A DNA stretch of 10,799 nucleotides from an uncultured Eubacteriaceae bacterium (GTDB lineage Bacteria > Bacillota > Clostridia > Oscillospirales > Acutalibacteraceae): assembly GCA_937905915.1 (NCBI GenBank), contig CALCVR010000140.1, positions 1 to 10,799 on the forward strand. The letters run 5' to 3'. How positions within the stretch are numbered: position 1 is the stretch's first letter; every line of letters starts with the position of its first letter. The notes under the pieces were generated by a model. It searched no databases. It was given only the letters and a program-made list of their open reading frames with translations, and was not told where the DNA came from. The position numbers and the translations under genes were made by a program. Below are positions 1 to 8,645 of the stretch, piece after piece.

Positions 1-1243
<1,243 letters not shown>

Positions 1244-2779
1244 TTACTCCCATTCGATGGTAGCGGGGGGCTTGCTTGTAATATCATATACAATGCGGTT
1301 GATGCGGCCTACCTCATTGACAATGCGGTTACTGACCTTACCCAATACCTCATAAGGGATCTTAGCCCAGTCGGCCGTCATAAAATCGGTGGTGGTAACG
1401 CCGCGCAGGGCGATGGTATAATCATAGGTTCGCTCGTCGCCCATAACGCCAACGCTGCGCATATTGGTCAGGACTGCAAAATACTGATGGATGGAACGAT
1501 CTAAACCGGCTGCTGCGATTTCTTCCCGGAAGATAGCGTCGGCATCCTGCAAAACTTTAATTTTATCAGCTGTAACATCGCCGATGATGCGGATGGCAAG
1601 ACCTGGACCGGGAAAGGGCTGGCGCCATACCAGGTTGGCCGGGATGCCCATCTCTAAACCAGAGCGACGCACCTCATCCTTAAACAGATCCCGCAGAGGC
1701 TCAATGAGCCCTTTAAAACCGATGTCCTCCGGCAACCCGCCTACATTGTGGTGGGATTTGATGACCGCAGCGTCTCCGGCGCCGCTTTCAATGACGTCGG
1801 GATAAATGGTGCCCTGTACCAAATATTCCACTTTGCCGAGCTTTTTGGCCTCATCCTCAAAGACGCGGATAAACTCTTCGCCGATGATTTTACGCTTTTG
1901 TTCCGGTTCGCTGACCCCTTTGAGCTTGGTGAGGAAGCGTTCCCGGGCATCTACACGGATGAGATCAATGTCAAACTGATGGCGGAAAATTTCCTCCACC
2001 TCGTCGGCTTCGTTTTTACGGAGCAGGCCGTGATCCACAAAGATGCAGGTCAACTGTTTTCCTACCGCCTTGTGAACCATCACAGCGGCCACCGACGAAT
2101 CCACGCCGCCGGACAAAGCGCACAACACCCGATTGTCGCCTACCTTTTCACGGATGGCCGCTACCGAACGGTCAATAAAGGAAGACATTTGCCAGTCCCC
2201 TACGCAGCCGCATACATCAAAGAGGAATCCCTTGAGCATGTCTTGTCCTTGAGGGGTATGCTGTACCTCTGGATGAAATTGGACAGCATACAGCTTCCGG
2301 TCTTTGTTTTCCATAGCAGCCACCGGACAAGAATCGGTATGGGCGGTAATGGAAAAACCAGCAGGAGGCATGGCGATAAAGTCGGTATGGCTCATCCAGC
2401 AAGACGTGGTCTGAGGCACATGGGCAAAAAGGGGGCTTCTTTGATCGGCAATAAGATCGGTAGAGCCGTATTCCCGCGTATCGGCGTGCTGTACCTTACC
2501 GCCCAACAGATGGGCCATAACTTGAGCGCCGTAGCAGATACCCAATACCGGGATGCCCAGCTCAAAGATATCGGCCGAGCAGATGGGGGAATTCTCTTCA
2601 AATACGCTGTTTGGTCCGCCGGTGAAGATGATGCCGCAGTAGCCAGCCGAACGGATATCCTCTAAAGAGGTGGTGTAGGGCCGCACTTCGGAATACACTC
2701 CTAAATCGCGGACCCGACGAGCGATCAATTGATTGTACTGTCCGCCAAAATCCAACACTAAAATCTTTTGATTTTCCAC
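1244..2779 (-). CDS. guaA: GMP synthase (glutamine hydrolysing)
   Basis: GuaA converts XMP to GMP with ATP and glutamine, the last step of the guanine branch. The 511-residue protein is full length for the family. Residues 1-190 form the class I glutaminase domain: [19 protein letters not shown], nucleophile Cys82 in GICYGAQ, and His169 and Glu171 in VQFHPEV. The ATP-pyrophosphatase domain carries the P-loop SGGVDSS at 223-229. The C-terminal dimerisation domain has [15 protein letters not shown] and ends in [14 protein letters not shown]. The start is GTG (2777-2779), preceded by a G-rich weak Shine-Dalgarno (GGGGG, 2787-2791). No alternative in-frame start upstream fits the family. It lies 58 bp downstream of the membrane-protein gene with no terminator or clear promoter between, so it is probably transcribed from the promoter at 3519-3548. 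Both catalytic centres appear intact. Confidence 0.98.
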   Translation of the reverse strand: MENQKILVLDFGGQYNQLIARRVRDLGVYSEVRPYTTSLEDIRSAGYCGIIFTGGPNSVFEENSPICSADIFELGIPVLGICYGAQVMAHLLGGKVQHADTREYGSTDLIADQRSPLFAHVPQTTSCWMSHTDFIAMPPAGFSITAHTDSCPVAAMENKDRKLYAVQFHPEVQHTPQGQDMLKGFLFDVCGCVGDWQMSSFIDRSVAAIREKVGDNRVLCALSGGVDSSVAAVMVHKAVGKQLTCIFVDHGLLRKNEADEVEEIFRHQFDIDLIRVDARERFLTKLKGVSEPEQKRKIIGEEFIRVFEDEAKKLGKVEYLVQGTIYPDVIESGAGDAAVIKSHHNVGGLPEDIGFKGLIEPLRDLFKDEVRRSGLEMGIPANLVWRQPFPGPGLAIRIIGDVTADKIKVLQDADAIFREEIAAAGLDRSIHQYFAVLTNMRSVGVMGDERTYDYTIALRGVTTTDFMTADWAKIPYEVLGKVSNRIVNEVGRINRIVYDITSKPPATIEWE

Positions 2780-2837
2780 TGTATAACCCCCGTTTTACTC
2801 AATCCCAAAAATCTTTATTCTCAAAGCATTCAAAAAA

Positions 2838-3389
2838 TCAATCGTTATATTCCACTTGAGCGTTTGTGTTGCCAAATAGTTCGCTGGCTTCCCAAGTGCC
2901 GTCTTTCGTTTCCACTTTAATTTCTGTCACGAACATATAGCGGGTCATAGTGGCTGTCCCAGAATCATTGGAATAGACCTTTTGCCAGGATAGCAGCCGA
3001 GGGCCGGCTTCCCATTTATCCACATCCTCCACTCCGATGATTAAGAACTCAATGTCCTTGGCAAATTGAGGATGATCGTGGCCCACAGCATAGCGAGAGG
3101 CATCGCCTGTTTCGGTAATGACCTCATTGGTGGTAGCATCTACGTCATATTCGGTGTAGGCCGAATAGAAGTTGGTGGTTTTGACCCCGATGAGTACAGC
3201 CAATACCGCCGCACCCATTAAGATGGATCGCCAAAGCCAACGCTTTTTTCCTTTGAAGAGGCCGATTCCCAGTAAAAGCGCTAATAACAAAGCGCCGCCT
3301 ACACAGATCCACACAAGATTGTGGAGAAAGAAATCGATGAGGCCTACAAAATCGATGGACTTCAGGAGCGACTGTAAAAAATCTGACAC
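2838..3389 (-). CDS. small membrane protein of unknown function, two predicted helices
   Basis: I do not recognise this family. The 183-residue protein has a short N-terminus with two phenylalanine/leucine-rich stretches. It then has a hydrophobic segment at about 24-45 (rich in V, L, A and G), a basic loop (KGKKRWLWR, about 47-54) and a second hydrophobic segment at about 55-69. The remaining ~110 residues are soluble, acidic and rich in T, E and D, and contain no cysteine. By the positive-inside rule the basic loop should be cytoplasmic, which places the C-terminal domain outside the membrane (inference). There is no cleavable signal peptide or lipobox. The GTG start (3387-3389) has GAGGTGG (3394-3400) at proper spacing, and an in-frame TGA nine bases upstream of the start prevents any extension. 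It is the first gene after a consensus promoter and precedes guaA by 58 bp. Coding is supported by RBS, position and coherent topology; function is unknown. Confidence 0.8.
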   Translation of the reverse strand: MSDFLQSLLKSIDFVGLIDFFLHNLVWICVGGALLLALLLGIGLFKGKKRWLWRSILMGAAVLAVLIGVKTTNFYSAYTEYDVDATTNEVITETGDASRYAVGHDHPQFAKDIEFLIIGVEDVDKWEAGPRLLSWQKVYSNDSGTATMTRYMFVTEIKVETKDGTWEASELFGNTNAQVEYND

Positions 3390-3484
3390 AATTCCACCTC
3401 ACGTCTATCATTGACCGGATGCCGGGACAAAGAAGGAACCTTCTTTTTTGCCCTCAACAACAAGAGTACCGGTTGTATGGACAC
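3362..3484 (-). other. candidate 40-codon upstream ORF in the leader of the membrane-protein operon
   Basis: A GTG at 3482-3484 sits eight bases after a perfect GGAGG (3493-3497), and the GGAGG is about 15 bases inside the RNA predicted from the promoter at 3519-3548. The frame runs 40 codons, starting VSIQPVLLLLRAKKK, and stops at TGA 3362-3364, overlapping the start of the next gene by 28 bases in another frame. The peptide has four consecutive leucines and a basic patch but matches nothing I know. It may be a regulatory leader peptide or a chance ORF behind a Shine-Dalgarno-like sequence. Start codon and 5' arm fall within the hairpin at 3469-3490. Confidence 0.3.
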
Positions 3485-3490
3485 AACCAG
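3424..3490 (-). promoter_or_regulatory. structured 5' leader with two hairpins
   Basis: In the predicted leader of the membrane-protein/guaA unit, CTGGTTGT (3483-3490) pairs with ACAACCGG (3469-3476) around the loop GTCCAT, an 8-bp stem with one G-T wobble. Further on, AAAGAAGG (3439-3446) pairs with CCTTCTTT (3429-3436), and GGG/CCC (3451-3453 with 3424-3426) extends it across an internal loop. The second hairpin has no T-run in the minus direction, so it is not a terminator for these genes. It does not match the guanine riboswitch, T-box or glmS ribozyme consensus that I know. Function is not assigned. Confidence 0.4.
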
Positions 3491-3518
3491 CACCTCCGAA
3501 ATTACAAATATGTATTTA

Positions 3519-3548
3519 ATTATACACGTTTCGCGCGATGCTTGTCAA
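3519..3548 (-). promoter_or_regulatory. consensus SigA promoter for membrane protein-guaA(-pyrG)
   Basis: On the minus strand, TTGACA (3543-3548) and TATAAT (3519-3524), both perfect matches, are separated by 18 bases. Transcription is expected to begin near 3511-3513, giving a leader of about 120 bases before the GTG at 3389. It lies between the glmS terminator and the membrane-protein gene, exactly where a new unit must start. The rest of the 366-bp gap (3549-3702) shows no further recognisable signal. Confidence 0.85.
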
Positions 3549-3702
3549 TGCTGATGCGGTTTTTCCACCGGATAAGCAAAGGGTGTCCGCAAGGTGTTCT
3601 ATGTATTGGTCAATGCGCAAAAAAATAGGGGACAAGACTTTCTTAAGGGCGTTGTATGATGCGAAAACAGAACCTCCATATCCTGTTAACGGCCTTTCAC
3701 CG

Positions 3703-3744
3703 AAAAAAAATACCTGGGAGCCAAGTGAAATTGGCTCCCAGGTA
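3703..3744 (-). terminator. intrinsic terminator after glmS
   Basis: TACCTGGGAGCCAA and TTGGCTCCCAGGTA form a perfect 14-bp stem (3731-3744 with 3711-3724) with a six-base loop. On the minus strand eight T follow directly (3703-3710). The stem begins 11 bases after the glmS stop codon. This is a textbook Rho-independent terminator and marks the end of the purB-purA-glmS unit. Confidence 0.96.
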
Positions 3745-3755
3745 TGGACTGGTTT

Positions 3756-5582
3756 TTACTCTACTGTGACGCTTTTGGCTAGGTTGCGGGGCTTGTCGAT
3801 GTCGCATCCCTTCATCAGCGCCATATAATAGCTGAAGATCTGAAGCGGGATAACGGCCAGAGAAGGAAGAAGAAGATCCAATGTCTCAGGGATATAGAAC
3901 ACAAAGTCGCAGGACTGCTCAATTTTCCGATTGTGCTCCGTAGTGAGACCCAGAACATAAGCGCCGCGGGCCTTGACTTCGTTCACATTGGACATGGTTT
4001 TATCAAAGAGACGATCCAAGGTAGCCACCGCGATGACCAAAGTGCCGTCCTCGATAAGGGAAATGGTGCCGTGCTTCAGTTCGCCGGCAGCGTAGGCCTC
4101 GGAGTGAATATAGGAAATTTCCTTGAGCTTGAGAGACCCTTCTAAAGTCAGTGCATAATCTACATTCCGGCCGATGAAAAACACGTCTTTTGCACCGTAA
4201 TTGCGGGAGGCAAAATATTGGATATCCTCCTTGTGATCCAAAATGCTCTGGACCTTATCGGGGAGGAGAAGGAGTTCCGACACATAATCCCGGTATACCT
4301 CCTCTGGGATCGTCCCCAGCAGATCGCCAATATACAAGGCCAGCAGATATAAGACGCCCAACTGGCAAGAGTACGCCTTGGTGGTGGCCACGGCGATTTC
4401 CGGGCCGGCCCAGGTGTAGAGTACATCGTCCGACTGGTTGGCGATAGAGCTTCCCACCACATTGACGATGGACAATGTCCTGGCGCCCTGCGCCTTCGCA
4501 TAGCGCAAAGCGGCCAAGGTATCGGCGGTTTCGCCCGACTGGCTGATGATGATCACCAATGTATGCTCATCCAGGATGGGGGAACGGTACCGGAATTCCG
4601 ATGCCAAATCCACCTCCACCGGCTTACGGGTCAGTTCCTCGATGACATACTTTCCTACCACACCGGTGTGGTAGGCCGAGCCGCATGCCACAATATCGAT
4701 CTTGTGGATATCCTTCAGATCCTCCGCCGTTAACTTGACGTCGTCCAGCACCACACGGCCGTCCTGAATGCGGGGTTTTAACGTGTCGGCCAATGCCTTG
4801 GGCTGTTCCATAATCTCCTTGATCATGAAGTGCTCATACCCGCCCTTTTCAGCGGCCGATACATCCCAGTCCACATGGAAGACCTCTTTGTTGACCGGAT
4901 CGCCGTCCATATTGTAGATGGAGACGCCGTCCCGGCGCAGGAATACGATTTCCTTTTCATCCAGATGATAGATATCCCTCGTATAATTGAGCAGGGCCGG
5001 GATGTCGGAGGCGATAAAGTTGCCCTCGTCCGATAAACCCACGATCAAGGGACTGTCCTTGCGCACTGCTACGATTTCATCCGGCTTGTCAGCACGGATG
5101 ATGCCTAGGGCGTAGGAACCCTCCATGGCGTTTAAAAGGCTGCGCATGGTGTCCATAATATCGCCTTTGTAGTAATATTCCACCAGATGGGCGATGACCT
5201 CGGTATCGGTTTCCGACACAAAGTGGAATCCCTTTTCGATTAATCTATTTTTTAAAACCAGATAGTTTTCAATAATGCCGTTATGCACCACCGCAAAACG
5301 GCCGTCCCCACTCATATGGGGATGGGAGTTGATGTCCGACGGTTCGCCGTGAGTGGCCCAACGGGTATGGCCGATGCCCACTGTGCCGGGAAGATTCTTG
5401 CCGCCGTCCAGCATATCGCTGAGCACCTTGAGACGTCCCTTGGCCTTGACCACTTCAATATGATCGTCGCTGTAAACAGCTACGCCGGCCGAGTCATAGC
5501 CGCGGTACTCCAGCTTTGACAGGCCGTCAAGCAAAATGGGAGCGGCTTGGCTTTTGCCCACATATCCTACAATACCACACAT
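3756..5582 (-). CDS. glmS: glutamine-fructose-6-phosphate aminotransferase (isomerising)
   Basis: GlmS makes glucosamine-6-phosphate from fructose-6-phosphate and glutamine, the entry to UDP-GlcNAc and peptidoglycan. The protein has 608 residues, as expected. The N-terminal Ntn glutaminase domain (about 1-240) starts MCGIVGYVG with nucleophile Cys2, then KLEYRGYDSAGVAV, GHTRWATHGEPSD (71-83) and HNGIIENY. Two SIS sugar-isomerase domains follow, with GSAYH (301-305), SQSGETADT (347-355), KLKEISYIHSEAYAAGELKHG (Glu488, His504) and the C-terminal tail DKPRNLAKSVTVE (Lys603). The active-site residues of both halves appear present. The ATG at 5582 must be the start because Cys2 follows it; AGGAGG (5594-5599) lies 11 bases upstream. 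Only 64 bp separate it from purA, without terminator or promoter, so it is read with purB-purA. There is no room upstream for the glmS ribozyme found in many Gram-positive bacteria. Confidence 0.98.
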   Translation of the reverse strand: MCGIVGYVGKSQAAPILLDGLSKLEYRGYDSAGVAVYSDDHIEVVKAKGRLKVLSDMLDGGKNLPGTVGIGHTRWATHGEPSDINSHPHMSGDGRFAVVHNGIIENYLVLKNRLIEKGFHFVSETDTEVIAHLVEYYYKGDIMDTMRSLLNAMEGSYALGIIRADKPDEIVAVRKDSPLIVGLSDEGNFIASDIPALLNYTRDIYHLDEKEIVFLRRDGVSIYNMDGDPVNKEVFHVDWDVSAAEKGGYEHFMIKEIMEQPKALADTLKPRIQDGRVVLDDVKLTAEDLKDIHKIDIVACGSAYHTGVVGKYVIEELTRKPVEVDLASEFRYRSPILDEHTLVIIISQSGETADTLAALRYAKAQGARTLSIVNVVGSSIANQSDDVLYTWAGPEIAVATTKAYSCQLGVLYLLALYIGDLLGTIPEEVYRDYVSELLLLPDKVQSILDHKEDIQYFASRNYGAKDVFFIGRNVDYALTLEGSLKLKEISYIHSEAYAAGELKHGTISLIEDGTLVIAVATLDRLFDKTMSNVNEVKARGAYVLGLTTEHNRKIEQSCDFVFYIPETLDLLLPSLAVIPLQIFSYYMALMKGCDIDKPRNLAKSVTVE

Positions 5583-5646
5583 AAATACAGAAACCTCCTA
5601 GCGAATGGCAAATGACAAAGCAATAGGGTCCCTCCCAAACACAGCC

Positions 5647-6927
5647 TTATTCATTGACAATCAGGATGTCGTCGCGGCCGGGACCGTTGGATACCATGGT
5701 GATGGGGGTGTCGATGGCCTTTTCAATAAATTTGACATAGGCTTTTGCGTTTTCCGGCAGATCCTCAAAACGTTTGACGCCGCGGATGTCCTCATGCCAG
5801 CCGGGAAGAACCTCCAATACGGGCTTGGCTTTTTCCAGCATGGGAGTGGTGGGGAATTCTTTGGTGACCTTGCCGTCGATCTCGTAGGCGACGCACACCG
5901 GGATTTCCTCCAGGTAGCTGAGAGCATCCAGCACCGTCAACACGGCCTGGGTGGTACCCTGTACCTTGCAGCCGTAGCGGGAAGCCACGCAGTCGAACCA
6001 ACCCATACGGCGGGGCCTGCCGGTGGTGGCGCCGTATTCGCCGCCGTCGCCGCCGTGGTTGCGCAGCTTGTTGGCCTCTTCGCCAAAGATTTCACTGACA
6101 AAGGCGCCGCCGCCTACCGCGCTGGAGTAGGCCTTGACAACGGTGCAGATGTCGGTGATGGCGTAAGGCGGGATGCCGGCACCCACTGCACCGTATCCGG
6201 CGATGGAGTTGGAAGAGGTCACCATGGGATAAATGCCCCAGTCGGGATCTTTCAAAGCGCCTAACTGACCTTCCAACAGAATGTTTTTATTTTCCTTCAG
6301 AGCCTGCTGCATGAATTCGTGCAGGTTGCCCACGTAGGGAGCGACCATGTCCCGATACTGCATCATTTGATCAAACAGCTCGTCGACGTTCAACAAGGGT
6401 TTGTGATACAAATGCTCCAGCAGGATATTCTTGGGCACAATCACCCGTTCTAATTTTTCACGCAGAGCCTTTTCATCGAACAACTCGCAAACCTGGAAGC
6501 CAATCTTGGCAAATTTGTCGGAATAAAAGGGGGCGATACCCGATTTTGTAGAACCGAAGCTGTGGGAAGAAAGACGTTCTTCCTCGTATTGGTCAAAGAG
6601 CACGTGATAGGGCATGATGATCTGGGCCCGGTCGGAGATCAGCAGCTTGGGAGCCGGGACGCCCCGGTCGATAATTTCCTGCATCTCTTTGAAAAGAGCC
6701 GGAATGTTGAGGGCTACGCCGTTGCCGATGACGTTGGTGATATGGGAGTGGAAGGAGCCGGAGGGCAACAGGTGCAGGGCGAATTTGCCGTAGTGGTTGA
6801 TGATGGTGTGGCCGGCATTGGCTCCACCCTGGAAACGAACCACCACATCCGACTGGGCGGCAAACATATCGGTGATTTTACCTTTTCCCTCGTCGCCCCA
6901 GTTGGCGCCGACGATTGCTTTTACCAT
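5647..6927 (-). CDS. purA: adenylosuccinate synthetase
   Basis: PurA joins IMP and aspartate using GTP to give adenylosuccinate, the first step of the AMP branch. The 426-residue length fits the family. Visible motifs are WGDEGKGK (10-17, catalytic Asp12), GGANAGHTI (34-42, catalytic His40), ATTGRPRRMGWFD (300-312) and GPGRDD near the C-terminus. Other conserved regions are divergent: GSTKSGIAPFYSDK (125-138) replaces the common GTTGRGIGPAYEDK, and EGQLGALKDPDWGIYP (219-234) replaces the EGAQGTLLDIDHGTYP type. This suggests a distinct PurA lineage. The start is ATG at 6927, with AAGGAG (6939-6944) 11 bases upstream; the frame is open 22 codons further up, but those lie before the Shine-Dalgarno and do not belong to the family. 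It lies 113 bp after purB and 64 bp before glmS, without terminators, so one transcript is likely. Confidence 0.96.
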   Translation of the reverse strand: MVKAIVGANWGDEGKGKITDMFAAQSDVVVRFQGGANAGHTIINHYGKFALHLLPSGSFHSHITNVIGNGVALNIPALFKEMQEIIDRGVPAPKLLISDRAQIIMPYHVLFDQYEEERLSSHSFGSTKSGIAPFYSDKFAKIGFQVCELFDEKALREKLERVIVPKNILLEHLYHKPLLNVDELFDQMMQYRDMVAPYVGNLHEFMQQALKENKNILLEGQLGALKDPDWGIYPMVTSSNSIAGYGAVGAGIPPYAITDICTVVKAYSSAVGGGAFVSEIFGEEANKLRNHGGDGGEYGATTGRPRRMGWFDCVASRYGCKVQGTTQAVLTVLDALSYLEEIPVCVAYEIDGKVTKEFPTTPMLEKAKPVLEVLPGWHEDIRGVKRFEDLPENAKAYVKFIEKAIDTPITMVSNGPGRDDILIVNE

Positions 6928-7040
6928 AATGGTGACAACTCCTTGTTTGTTATTCAGTGATTTTAAAATGAAAAATAGTCCTTGTGCCGGCAAAAGCCCT
7001 TTGACACTAGGATATGAAGAAATGCGGGATTTGATCCACG

Positions 7041-8471
7041 TTAGCAGCGTACTTCGGCCTTGGCCTGCTGCAAATTCTTGTATTTTTCCAAAACAGGGGC
7101 CACAGCCTCCTCCAGGAACTCGGTGACCTGGCGGGGAGAACGGCCTACATACTGTTCCGGCTTGAGAAGGGCTTGTAGTTCAGGCAGTGTCATGCCGAAG
7201 ATGGGATCAGCGGCGATAAGCTCCAAGAGATTATTTTCTCCGCCTTCCTGCTTGACTACACGCCCGGCCTCCATAGAGTGGACGCGGATGTGTTCATGCA
7301 GTTCCTGACGGTCGCCGCCGCGTTTGACGGCATCCATCATGATATTTTCCGTGGCCATGAAGGGAAGTTCGCGGTTGAGACGTTGGGCGATGACCTTGGG
7401 ATACACCACCAGACCGTCGGCTACGTTGATGTACAGGCCCAGGATGGCGTCCACCGCCAGGAAGGCCTCCGGCACGCTGATGCGCTTGTTGGCTGAATCG
7501 TCCAAGGTGCGCTCGAACCACTGGGTAGCGGCCGTCATAGCGGGATTGAGGGCGTCGGCCATGACGTAACGGGCCAAAGAGGCGATGCGTTCGCTGCGCA
7601 TGGGATTGCGCTTGTAAGGCATTGCGGACGAGCCGATCTGATGTTTTTCAAAAGGCTCCTCCACCTCTTTGAGGTGCTGGAGGAGACGGATGTCGTTGCT
7701 GAACTTGCAGGCCGACTGGGCGATGCCGGACAGCATGTTGAGGTAACGGCTGTCCACCTTGCGGGAATAGGTCTGGCCCGACACGGGATAAACCCCCTTG
7801 TATCCCATCTTTTCCGCGATCTTGCGGTCCAGGGCCCGGACTTTTTCATGATCGCCTTCAAAAAGTTCCAGGAAAGACGCCTGGGTGCCGGTGGTGCCCT
7901 TGGAACCAAGCAGCTTTACCGTGCTGAGGACATGCTCGACTTCTTCCAGATCAAGCAGCAGATCCTGCATCCACAATGTGGCGCGTTTGCCCACAGTAGT
8001 AGGCTGGGCCGGCTGGAAATGGGTAAAGGCAAGGGTGGGAAGATCCTTATACTGGTCGGCGAACTTGGCCAGTACGCCGATGAGGGTAACCAGTTTTTGC
8101 AGGATGATCTGAGTGGCCTCGTGCATGAGGATCAGATCGGTGTTGTCTCCTACATAGCAGGAGGTGGCGCCCAAGTGGATGATGGGACGGGCATGGGGGC
8201 ACTGCTGGCCGTAGGCGTATACATGGGACATGACGTCGTGACGCACTTCCCGTTCTCTTGCCTCAGCCACTTCATAGTTAATATCGTCCTGATGCGCTTT
8301 GAGCTCGTCTATTTGCTCCTGTGTCACCGGCAGGCCAAGCTCATGTTCAGCTTCGGCCAGGGCAATCCACAGCTTGCGCCAGGTCCGGAATTTTTTATCA
8401 GGGGAAAAGAGATACAGCATCTCTTCGCTTGCATACCTCGATCCAAGAGGGCTTTCGTAACGATTTTTCAC
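7041..8471 (-). CDS. purB: adenylosuccinate lyase
   Basis: PurB eliminates fumarate in two reactions: SAICAR to AICAR on the way to IMP, and adenylosuccinate to AMP after PurA. The 476-residue protein belongs to the longer PurB type and the fumarase/aspartase superfamily. Motifs are RYESPLGSRYAS at the N-terminus, HLGATSCYVGDNTDL (99-113), THFQPAQPTT (150-159, containing a conserved His), GSKGTTGTQASF (189-200) and the superfamily signature GSSAMPYKRNPMRSER (280-295). The start chosen is GTG (8469-8471): AGGAGGT (8481-8487) lies nine bases upstream and KNRYESPL follows. The frame is open 39 codons further upstream, including an ATG at 8537, but that stretch spans the promoter and Shine-Dalgarno and is not family sequence. 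It is the first gene after its own promoter, in one unit with purA and glmS. Confidence 0.97.
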   Translation of the reverse strand: MKNRYESPLGSRYASEEMLYLFSPDKKFRTWRKLWIALAEAEHELGLPVTQEQIDELKAHQDDINYEVAEAREREVRHDVMSHVYAYGQQCPHARPIIHLGATSCYVGDNTDLILMHEATQIILQKLVTLIGVLAKFADQYKDLPTLAFTHFQPAQPTTVGKRATLWMQDLLLDLEEVEHVLSTVKLLGSKGTTGTQASFLELFEGDHEKVRALDRKIAEKMGYKGVYPVSGQTYSRKVDSRYLNMLSGIAQSACKFSNDIRLLQHLKEVEEPFEKHQIGSSAMPYKRNPMRSERIASLARYVMADALNPAMTAATQWFERTLDDSANKRISVPEAFLAVDAILGLYINVADGLVVYPKVIAQRLNRELPFMATENIMMDAVKRGGDRQELHEHIRVHSMEAGRVVKQEGGENNLLELIAADPIFGMTLPELQALLKPEQYVGRSPRQVTEFLEEAVAPVLEKYKNLQQAKAEVRC

Positions 8472-8547
8472 AAAAATCAAACCTCCTGCGACAGACCCAA
8501 ACAACCACAAAACAAAGCCATTTGGATATTTTTCCATACAGATTTTA

Positions 8548-8576
8548 ATTATAGGGCCAAACCCCATATTTGTAAA
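8548..8576 (-). promoter_or_regulatory. SigA-type promoter for purB-purA-glmS
   Basis: On the minus strand, TTTACA (8571-8576, one mismatch to TTGACA) and a perfect TATAAT (8548-8553) are separated by 17 bases. Expected transcription start is near 8541, leaving a leader of about 70 bases with the purB Shine-Dalgarno at 8481-8487. The -35 box begins two bases after the T-tract of the purF terminator, so the two units abut. No PurR box or purine riboswitch is recognisable in the short leader. Confidence 0.82.
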
Positions 8577-8578
8577 GC

Positions 8579-8629
8579 AAAAAACCAAAAGAAGCCGGTG
8601 AATTAGACCAAAAGTCCTGTTTCACCGGC
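8579..8629 (-). terminator. intrinsic terminator after purF
   Basis: GCCGGTGAA and TTCACCGGC (8621-8629 with 8594-8602) make a perfect 9-bp stem. The 18-base loop can fold further (GGAC with GTCT). A T-rich tail, TTCTTTTGGTTTTTT, follows on the minus strand to 8579. The stem starts 16 bases after the purF stop codon. It ends the purC-purF unit immediately before the purB promoter. Confidence 0.9.
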
Positions 8630-8645
8630 CTCTGTGACGGCCTAT

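Noticed and set aside
1748..2665. 305-codon open frame on the plus strand opposite guaA
   Set aside because: It is antisense to an unambiguous, full-length GuaA, has no ribosome binding site of note and no recognisable family; long antisense frames are expected opposite such genes.
3429..3449. Plus-strand terminator-like hairpin followed by T residues
   Set aside because: There is no plus-strand gene upstream for it to end, and the stem is short and A/T-rich; it fits better as part of the minus-strand leader.
3425..3511. Protein-like frame in the leader (third frame, reads TTGTLVVEGKKEGSFF and ends in TGA)
   Set aside because: No ATG, GTG or TTG start exists between its preceding in-frame stop and the readable part, so it cannot be an independent ORF.
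3622..3682. Short ATG frame of about 26 codons upstream of the consensus promoter
   Set aside because: No properly spaced ribosome binding site, and it lies between a terminator and a promoter, so it is probably not transcribed.
4059..4080. Thr in place of Pro in the GlmS KHGPxAL motif (KHGTISL)
   Set aside because: As I recall, Bacillus-type GlmS also has threonine here, so it is normal variation.
5917..5931. Loss of Lys in the PurA TKLD-like guanine-binding motif (here TVLD)
   Set aside because: From memory, Bacillus-type PurA also lacks this lysine while keeping the Asp, so this change alone is not remarkable.
5605..6264. 219-codon glycine-rich frame on the plus strand opposite purA
   Set aside because: Composition mirrors the purA codons on the other strand; no start signal or domain.
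6928..6993. 22-codon N-terminal extension of PurA
   Set aside because: The Shine-Dalgarno lies inside it and MVKAIVGANWGDEGKGK is the family N-terminus.
8472..8588. N-terminal extension of PurB (hydrophobic, could resemble a membrane segment)
   Set aside because: The stretch contains the purB -10 box and Shine-Dalgarno, and the family sequence begins at the GTG at 8471.
7641..8606. 321-codon open frame on the plus strand opposite purB
   Set aside because: It lies over conserved PurB codons and crosses the purB promoter; a shadow frame.
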